From contig JASLBE010000017.1 of NCBI GenBank assembly GCA_030146705.1, forward strand, positions 82,294 to 146,293: 64,000 nucleotides of DNA, in the 5' to 3' direction. Of this stretch, positions 58,330-64,000 are shown piece after piece. Within the stretch, counting starts at the first letter, position 1, and every line of letters begins with the position of its first letter. Below the pieces are notes generated by a model, which worked only from the letters and a program-made list of their open reading frames with translations, ran no database searches and had not been told where the DNA came from. This DNA is from Tissierellales bacterium. Lineage in GTDB: Bacteria > Bacillota > Clostridia > Tissierellales > Tissierellaceae. Position numbers and translations under genes: made by a program.

Positions 58330-59649
58330 ATGGAAATGACTGTGGCTAGCTTTTTCAATGATTTTTACTTTATGGGGGTCTTCCTTCTAATAGGTTTTAT
58401 TCTTAGAGAGGTAATAAAACCCTTGCAAAAATTATTTATACCAACAGCTGTCATTGGTGGATTAGTTGCCTTAATCGTGGGTCCACAAATTTTAAATGTT
58501 GTACCTATACCAGAAGAATCCTTTTCTGGTATGAGTACAATGATTGCCATAATTATGACCAGTCTAGTCTTTGGTACAAAGATTGATAAAACCAGGGTTA
58601 AATCCTATCTAGACTACACCTTAGTTATTGTTATGGTCTATGGTATGCAACTAGGCGTAGGACTTTTATTAGGTAAGTTCCTTGGAAAGTTCTGGGTAAA
58701 CCTTCCAGAAGGCTGGGGAATGATGGGGGTTGTTTCTTTTTGGAATGGACACTCTGTTGCTGCTCCTGCAGGACTTGCCTTTGAAGAACTTGGGGTTTCT
58801 GGAAATTATGATATGGGGATGATACTTTCAACAATAGGTATTATAGTTGCCATAAGTGTTGGTATGATCCTAGTAAACTATGGAGTTAGGAAGGGATATG
58901 CTAAAAATTTAAACCTAGATACAGTGGATGGAAAGTTAAACATCTCTTCTTTATCAGGAGCTATTGATGTTGATAAAAGGGTTGCTCTTGGAGAAGAAAC
59001 AGTATCATCTGTTAGTGTAAATAGTTTGGCCTTACATTTTGCTTATATAGCTACAAGTATCTATTTTGGGGGACATATACTTAATTTCTTAAAAAATATT
59101 TTCCCAGCCTTTGCCAGTATCCCATCTTTCGTTGGAGGTATGCTTGGAGCCTTAATTATGTGGAAAATAATGACTAGCTTAAAATTAGACAAGTATGTTG
59201 ATAAAAAAACTATACAGACTATTTCTGGTTTTGCCTTAGAATTTTTAATTTTTGGTGCAGTAGCTACAATATCTGTTGAACTAGTTACCCAGTTCTTTAT
59301 ACCAATAATTATCTATTCAGCAGTAATAGTCCTATTAATAATAGCCATCTTCTTTAGGCTAGGTAAGTACTTTAAGCAAGATTTCTTTGAAAAAATGCTA
59401 ATCGGTTTTGGACAAACAACTGGAAACTCTTCAGCTGGATTGGCTGTTTTAAGATGTGTAGACCCAGAGATGAAAAGTACTGCAGCTGAAGCTTGTGCCA
59501 TAGGTACAACCTTATGGGCACCTGTTTACAGCCTACTACCAGCCTTTGGTCCAGCCCTTGCCTTAAGTAATATTTGGGCCCTGGCAGGTATTGGTTTTGC
59601 TATAATGCTAGTTTCATATATCTTATTACGATTTGTTTTATGGAAGTAA
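58330..59649 (+). CDS. GltS-like sodium/carboxylate symporter
   Basis: 439-aa membrane protein of the ESS (glutamate:Na+ symporter) family, with about ten to twelve helices. Relevant motifs are IPTAVIGGLVALIVGPQ, FWNGHSVAAPAGLAFEELG (equivalent to the GHGTAAA loop of GltS) and GFGQTTGNSSAGLAVLR. The loops differ from true GltS, so the substrate may be another dicarboxylate or keto acid. It lies between E1-beta and E3 inside the dehydrogenase operon, which suggests it imports the E1 substrate or a precursor. The substrate is inferred. Confidence 0.82.
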   Translation: MEMTVASFFNDFYFMGVFLLIGFILREVIKPLQKLFIPTAVIGGLVALIVGPQILNVVPIPEESFSGMSTMIAIIMTSLVFGTKIDKTRVKSYLDYTLVIVMVYGMQLGVGLLLGKFLGKFWVNLPEGWGMMGVVSFWNGHSVAAPAGLAFEELGVSGNYDMGMILSTIGIIVAISVGMILVNYGVRKGYAKNLNLDTVDGKLNISSLSGAIDVDKRVALGEETVSSVSVNSLALHFAYIATSIYFGGHILNFLKNIFPAFASIPSFVGGMLGALIMWKIMTSLKLDKYVDKKTIQTISGFALEFLIFGAVATISVELVTQFFIPIIIYSAVIVLLIIAIFFRLGKYFKQDFFEKMLIGFGQTTGNSSAGLAVLRCVDPEMKSTAAEACAIGTTLWAPVYSLLPAFGPALALSNIWALAGIGFAIMLVSYILLRFVLWK

Positions 59650-59681
59650 ATTAATTCACTTATACTATTAGGAGGATATAT

Positions 59682-61082
59682 ATGGGAAATAAAATAGAAG
59701 ATATAGTAGTAATAGGAGGTGGCCCTGGTGGGTATGTTGCTGCCATTAGGGCAGCCCAACTAGGGGCTAAGGTTACCCTGGTTGAAAAGGAAAAACTTGG
59801 TGGTACCTGCCTTAATGTAGGTTGTGTTCCTACAAAGGCCCTACTTCACTCTGCTTCCTATATGAGGATGGCAGATGAGTCCAGCTCCCAAGGTGTAAAC
59901 CTAGAACTTAAGTCTTTTGACTGGACCAAGGTCCAAGAAAATAAGGAAAATATAGTAAATAAATTAGTTAATGGTGTTTCTAGTCTTTTGGCTGGTAATA
60001 AAATAGAAGTTATAAATGGAGAGGCATCTTTTATTAATGATTCAGCTATTGAAATTAAGACTGGCAAGTCTAGTAAGGTTAAAAAGGCTGACAAGTTTAT
60101 AATTGCAACTGGGTCTAGGTCTGTTGACCTACCAATTCCAGGCCTTGAAAATAATGAACATTGTATAAACTCCACAAAGGCCCTAGGCTTAAAAGAGCTA
60201 CCTAAATCAGTAGTTATAATTGGTGGAGGGGTAATAGGAGTAGAAATGGCCACAATATTTAATGACTTCCAACTAGATGTTACCATTGTGGAAGCAGAGG
60301 ATAATATCCTACCTATGATGGACAAGGACCTAGCCAAGGAATTAGAGAAGAGCCTAAAGGCTAGGGGGATTAAAATCTACACAGGCTCTAGGGTTGAGCT
60401 TGTTGAAAATAAAAATACAGAACAACATATAAAAATAAAAACCAAGGACAAGGAAGAAATTCTTAAGGCTGAAAAGGTCTTAGTAGCTACTGGTAGAAGG
60501 CCTTATACAGATGGACTAGCCCTTAAAAATGCTAAGATTAAGGAAGAAAAAGGAAAAATTTTAGTCAATGAAAATTTCCAAACTAGCAGTCCAAATATCT
60601 ATGCAATTGGAGACTGTATTGGTCAAATAATGTTGGCCCATGTTGCCTCAAGCCAAGGTGAAATAGCGGCTGAAAACGCTGCTACTGGATCTAAAAAAAC
60701 CTTTGATCCTAAAACCAACCCATCTTGTGTATACACCAATCCTGAGGTTGCAAGTGTAGGCCTATCAGAAGATGAGCTAAAGGAAAAGAAATTAGACTAT
60801 AAGTCTGCTAGGTTCCCTTTAGTTGCCAATGGTAAATCTTTAATAGAAAACGGAGGCCAGGGTTTTGTTAAGGTCCTATTGGATAAAAAATATAATGAAA
60901 TACTAGGAGTCCATATAATAGGTCCTGGTGCAACAGAACTAATAGGTCAACCAGCCCTTGCCATAGGAGTTGAAGCAACTTCTGATGAAATAATAAATAC
61001 AATCCATGCCCACCCTACAGTATCAGAATCAATTAGGGAAGCAATGATGTTGGCAGATAAAAAAGCTATTCATATGATGTAA
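59682..61082 (+). CDS. lpd: Dihydrolipoamide dehydrogenase E3
   Basis: Flavoprotein reoxidising the E2 lipoate with NAD+. The 466-aa protein has the FAD motif GGGPGGYVAAIRAAQLG, redox-active cysteines in GGTCLNVGCVPTK, NAD motif IIGGGVIGVE, second FAD motif YAIGDC, and catalytic HAHPTVSE. No N-terminal lipoyl domain is present. It is the last gene of the operon, followed by a bidirectional terminator shared with lplA. Confidence 0.95.
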   Translation: MGNKIEDIVVIGGGPGGYVAAIRAAQLGAKVTLVEKEKLGGTCLNVGCVPTKALLHSASYMRMADESSSQGVNLELKSFDWTKVQENKENIVNKLVNGVSSLLAGNKIEVINGEASFINDSAIEIKTGKSSKVKKADKFIIATGSRSVDLPIPGLENNEHCINSTKALGLKELPKSVVIIGGGVIGVEMATIFNDFQLDVTIVEAEDNILPMMDKDLAKELEKSLKARGIKIYTGSRVELVENKNTEQHIKIKTKDKEEILKAEKVLVATGRRPYTDGLALKNAKIKEEKGKILVNENFQTSSPNIYAIGDCIGQIMLAHVASSQGEIAAENAATGSKKTFDPKTNPSCVYTNPEVASVGLSEDELKEKKLDYKSARFPLVANGKSLIENGGQGFVKVLLDKKYNEILGVHIIGPGATELIGQPALAIGVEATSDEIINTIHAHPTVSESIREAMMLADKKAIHMM

Positions 61083-61115
61083 AAAAAGTCTAATTCCTTA
61101 GGAATTAGACTTTTT
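61082..61115. terminator. Bidirectional terminator
   Basis: AGTCTAATTCC-TTA-GGAATTAGACT (61088-61111) with A-run left and T-run right; ends lpd (+) and lplA (-). Confidence 0.92.
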
Positions 61116-61118
61116 ATA

Positions 61119-62096
61119 TTAAACTAAACTTAAGAAATCTTCCAGGGTCATACCTGCAATATAAACTCCTAGGTCCACATCCTTTAACCTAGACCTAACC
61201 TCATCTTTATCGTGCCTTAAACCCAATAATTTCTCTTCCAAGCCAATTATTTCCTCTTGTCCAAAGAAGTCCCCATAAATTTTTGCCTTTTTAATAAGTC
61301 CCGACTCTACCTCTAAGTGAAGTTCAACTATACCAAAATCAAACTTATTAGTCTTTACTATATCATACTCTGGAGCCTTACCAATATTCCACTCCCAGGT
61401 TCCATACTTCTTATCAACCAACTTATTTATATTCTCAATATCTTCACTAGAAAATTCATGCTCCCTAATACCTTCCATATTGTTCAATAAATAATCATAC
61501 AGCCTACTTAAGAACTCTTCAATGTCCATCTCCTCAGACATATGGTCTGCTATATTTGTAACCCTGCTCCTAGTAGATGCAGTATTACGACTCTTTATCT
61601 TGGCTGGGTGGGGCCTTAAAGATTTAGATATAAAAGACATATCTGCATTATATAAAAGAGTTCCATGGTGCATCAGCCTACCATTTTTATAAGACTGGGC
61701 ATTACCAGAAAACTTAGCATCCCCTATTAAAAGGTCATTTCTTCCAACTAGTTTAGCCTCTATACCTAAGGTCTTTAAAAAATTTACTACTGGCTCTGTA
61801 AACTCTTTAAAATCATTAAATTTGTCAGCATCAATAGTCTTTATTATAGTAAAGTTAATATTACCCAAGTCATGAAAAACAGCTCCACCACCTGACTGTC
61901 TCCTTATAACATCTATATTATTTTCCTTAACAAAATCAATATCAATTTCTGCCATGGCATTTTGATTCCTGCCTATAATAACTGATGGAGCGTTCCTCCA
62001 AAGAATAACCATATCATCCTTTAATTGTGTTAAAACATATTCCTCCATAGCTAAATTAAACGCCGGCTTCGTATTTTCACTATTGACTAACAGCAT
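61119..62096 (-). CDS. lplA: Lipoate-protein ligase LplA
   Basis: Attaches exogenous lipoate to lipoyl domains using ATP; 325 aa with the N-terminal catalytic domain (RRQSGGGAVFHDLGNINF, LIGDAKFSGNAQSYKNGRLMHHGTLL) and a C-terminal accessory domain. It is convergent with the E3 gene, so it is not in the operon but is functionally tied to its E2. I see no lipA/lipB nearby, which suggests lipoate salvage; they could lie elsewhere. AGGAGAAAGG precedes the ATG. Confidence 0.92.
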   Translation of the reverse strand: MLLVNSENTKPAFNLAMEEYVLTQLKDDMVILWRNAPSVIIGRNQNAMAEIDIDFVKENNIDVIRRQSGGGAVFHDLGNINFTIIKTIDADKFNDFKEFTEPVVNFLKTLGIEAKLVGRNDLLIGDAKFSGNAQSYKNGRLMHHGTLLYNADMSFISKSLRPHPAKIKSRNTASTRSRVTNIADHMSEEMDIEEFLSRLYDYLLNNMEGIREHEFSSEDIENINKLVDKKYGTWEWNIGKAPEYDIVKTNKFDFGIVELHLEVESGLIKKAKIYGDFFGQEEIIGLEEKLLGLRHDKDEVRSRLKDVDLGVYIAGMTLEDFLSLV

Positions 62097-62368
62097 TTTA
62101 CCACACCTTTCTCCTAATTTTTAAATTCAAGTTATTATATTTAACCAGGCCCCTAGCCAAATAAAAATTAATATATAATATATTTTATATTAATTTGAAT
62201 ATTCTGTTATTTTAAATTGAGCCAGTGGCTAAGAAGTCCTACCTCCTTATTATATCCCACTTTGAGCCAAATGTATATCCTAGTAGACAAGTTTTGTATA
62301 ATTTTACATAAGCTATTTTCCTCCTAAATAAATCCTACTTTTTTAGGGAAAAAATCGCCCTTACAAAA
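62097..62368. other. AT-rich intergenic region between lplA and the deacylase
   Basis: No gene or RNA is visible. It holds an A/T-only inverted repeat AAATTAATATA-N10-TATATTAATTT (62165-62196), which is weak evidence in such AT-rich DNA. The core promoter at 62369 follows. Confidence 0.4.
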
Positions 62369-62402
62369 TTTTATTGCAATTAATTTTTATAATATATATA
62401 AT
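62369..62402 (+). promoter_or_regulatory. Shared 34-bp core promoter, copy 2
   Basis: TTGCAA (62374-62379), 17-bp spacer, TATAAT (62397-62402), identical over 34 bp to 50712-50745. It drives the deacylase gene. Confidence 0.7.
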
Positions 62403-62449
62403 CTAAATACTATAAGCATTTCTTTAAATAAAATTTAGGGGGTAAGTTT

Positions 62450-63853
62450 ATGAATTATCTTATTAAAAATGTAGAAATTTATGACCCAGAATCTAATTCT
62501 TATAAAAAAGAAGACCTTTATATAAATAAGGGAAAGATAGAAAAAATTGCCAAGGACCTTAATCTTCCCAGTGAAAAAATTATTAAGGGAGAGGGCCTAA
62601 CCCTTGTGCCAGGATTTATCGATATCCATACCCACGAAGATCCCATAGAAAAAGATTCTCAAGTTAGGTTCCACACCCAAGAGGCTATGTTGAATATGGG
62701 AGTTACAACTGTAGTTGGTGGAAATTGTGGTTTTTCACCCAAGGATATTTCAGAATATTTCGGATATATAGACCAGTACGGTTCTCCAATAAATATCCTC
62801 CTATATGGTGGCTATAACTACATAAGGAGTACCCTAAGCCCAAGTTCATCCAAGTCTGGTTCCAGCTACAAACTAGGTGATGTCCATAAAATTTTAAGCC
62901 CAGGGGAAATAGAAAAACTTAATCCTCTTGTTAAGCAGTTTATGGACCAAGGTGCCCTTGGCCTATCATTTGGACTAGAGTATTCACCTGGCACTACAAC
63001 TGAAGAAGTAATTCAGGTCATTAATATGCTAAAACCTTATGAAAACTCTCTAGCTGCTGCCCATTATAGGTATGATAATAAAAGAAGTCTTGAGGCTATA
63101 AATGAGTGTATCCACATAGCTAAAACTACTGGACTACCATTTATCTTCTCCCATATTGGCAGTTGTTCTGCCTTTGGATATATGGAGGAATCCCTAAAAC
63201 TTTTAAGTGGGGCCATAGGAGATGGTGTGGACATTATAGCTGATTGCTACCCTTATAATGCCTTTAGTACTAGGATTGGATCAACTGTATTTGATGATGG
63301 TTGTTTTGAATCCTGGGGCAAGGGTGTAGAGTCTATTTTTGTAACTGAAGGCAAATATAAAAACCACTACTGCACTGAAGAGATATTTGACTACCTAAGG
63401 GAATATGAACCTGATGCTTATGTTGTTGCTTTTGTTATGGATCAAGATGAGGTAAACCTGGCTCTTAAAGACCCAAATGTAATGATAGCAAGTGATGGAA
63501 ACCTAACTAATGGCCAAGGCCATCCTAGAGGGGCTGGGACCTTCCCAAGAGTCCTTGGAAAAATTTCTAGGGAAGAAGAGATCTTATCATTTGAAGAAGC
63601 TATTAGAAAAATGACCCTAATGCCTGCAAATAAGCTTGGGTTTTCTTCTAAGGGAAGGATAAAGGTTGGCTGTGATGCTGATATAACAATTTTAAATAAA
63701 AAAACTATTATAGACAAGGCCAGCTATGACAATCCTACTAAGGCTCCAGAAGGTATTGAATATGTCTTTGTAAATGGTGAACTAGTCCTTGAAGGAGGGA
63801 AAATAATAAATAAAACATCTGGTAAGGCCATAAGAAGGCAAGAAATAAATTAG
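62450..63853 (+). CDS. N-acyl-D-amino-acid deacylase-like amidohydrolase
   Basis: 467-aa metal-dependent amidohydrolase of the D-aminoacylase/dihydroorotase-like group. Metal-binding HTH motif GFIDIHTHED early, GGNCGFSP (cysteine typical of D-aminoacylase), later SHIGS, and the SDGNLTNGQGHPRGAGTFPRVLG segment characteristic of N-acyl-D-amino-acid deacylases. It would hydrolyse N-acyl-D-amino acids to free D-amino acids, or act on a related cyclic amide. A GGGGGT Shine-Dalgarno precedes the ATG. It shares its core promoter with the ArAE-like gene. Confidence 0.88.
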   Translation: MNYLIKNVEIYDPESNSYKKEDLYINKGKIEKIAKDLNLPSEKIIKGEGLTLVPGFIDIHTHEDPIEKDSQVRFHTQEAMLNMGVTTVVGGNCGFSPKDISEYFGYIDQYGSPINILLYGGYNYIRSTLSPSSSKSGSSYKLGDVHKILSPGEIEKLNPLVKQFMDQGALGLSFGLEYSPGTTTEEVIQVINMLKPYENSLAAAHYRYDNKRSLEAINECIHIAKTTGLPFIFSHIGSCSAFGYMEESLKLLSGAIGDGVDIIADCYPYNAFSTRIGSTVFDDGCFESWGKGVESIFVTEGKYKNHYCTEEIFDYLREYEPDAYVVAFVMDQDEVNLALKDPNVMIASDGNLTNGQGHPRGAGTFPRVLGKISREEEILSFEEAIRKMTLMPANKLGFSSKGRIKVGCDADITILNKKTIIDKASYDNPTKAPEGIEYVFVNGELVLEGGKIINKTSGKAIRRQEIN

Positions 63854-63877
63854 ACCCATATAAAATAGTAAAAAAAT

Positions 63878-63908
63878 AAACCTTACTGGTTTTCCAGTAA
63901 GGTTTTTC
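63878..63908 (+). terminator. Terminator of the deacylase gene
   Basis: AAACCTTACTGG-TTTT-CCAGTAAGGTTT, then a T-rich end. Confidence 0.9.
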
Positions 63909-63914
63909 TTCATG

Positions 63915-64000
63915 AGCCTAGCAACGTCCTACTCTCCCAGGTCGTCTCCAACCAAGTACCATCAGCGCTGAGATGCTTAACTTCTGTGTTCGGTATGGGT
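63915..64000 (-). rRNA. rrf: 5S ribosomal RNA, 3' part
   Basis: The reverse complement contains the conserved 5S sequences CCCATACCGAACACAGAAGT, TTAAGC, GCGCTGATGGTACTTGG and the 3' end GGGAGAGTAGGACG. The 5' end runs past the window. An rRNA operon on the minus strand is therefore expected to the right. Confidence 0.96.

Noticed and set aside
62165..62196. A/T-only inverted repeat as an operator
   Set aside because: It is composed entirely of A and T in AT-rich DNA, so an 11-bp dyad may arise by chance; it is noted only as part of the intergenic region.

Overview
The window is AT-rich chromosomal DNA from an anaerobic, low-GC Gram-positive bacterium. AGG is the prevailing arginine codon, Shine-Dalgarno sites are strong, and gene order around the replication genes is Firmicutes-like. 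Rubrerythrin, FeoAB, a lipoate-dependent 2-oxoacid dehydrogenase and 3-hydroxybutyrate/3-hydroxyacyl-CoA genes suggest an amino-acid or organic-acid fermenter. A Tissierellia/Peptoniphilaceae-like organism fits best, but this is inference. I see no insertion sequence, prophage or CRISPR array.

1-31 kb. A SPOR-domain fragment is followed by an IscU scaffold gene, the recR-ybaB-dnaX cluster, a secreted serine hydrolase, RDD and SppA membrane genes, tRNA-Ser(GGA) and the large SRP RNA. Next come a hypothetical gene, an alpha/beta hydrolase, clpB with a cbpA-type dnaJ, a copper operon (copA-copZ-csoR) with a candidate CsoR operator, and a feoABC operon with a near-perfect Fur box. After pncB lie a candidate small RNA, the cobT-cobU-cobS-cobC nucleotide-loop operon, an NSS transporter, tadA with tRNA-Arg(CCT), a DacF carboxypeptidase, and serS under a T-box whose apparent specifier (TCC) matches the tRNA-Ser in the window.

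28-43 kb. This is replication and translation housekeeping: dnaI, a DnaD-family protein with four tandem DnaD-like modules, dnaB, rplI, gdpP, yybS, rpsR-ssb-rpsF, then mscS, a DUF951 gene and envelope genes. Many of these genes flank oriC in Bacillus subtilis, so the window is probably near the origin, although no dnaA or oriC is visible.

43-64 kb. This is the metabolic accessory part. A 3-hydroxybutyrate operon (bdh, GntP permease, 3-hydroxyacyl dehydrogenase) has a sigma-54 promoter and three 17-bp operator-like elements spaced exactly 42 bp apart, next to its enhancer-binding protein gene. Further on, a second sigma-54 promoter precedes a seven-gene operon: CoA-transferase, PrpR-type activator, E2, E1-alpha, E1-beta, a GltS-like symporter and E3. 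A convergent lipoate-protein ligase follows. This looks like an import, oxidative decarboxylation and CoA-transfer pathway for an unidentified 2-oxoacid. Two other genes, an ArAE-like membrane protein and an N-acyl-D-amino-acid deacylase, share an identical 34-bp core promoter. The window ends inside a 5S rRNA on the minus strand.
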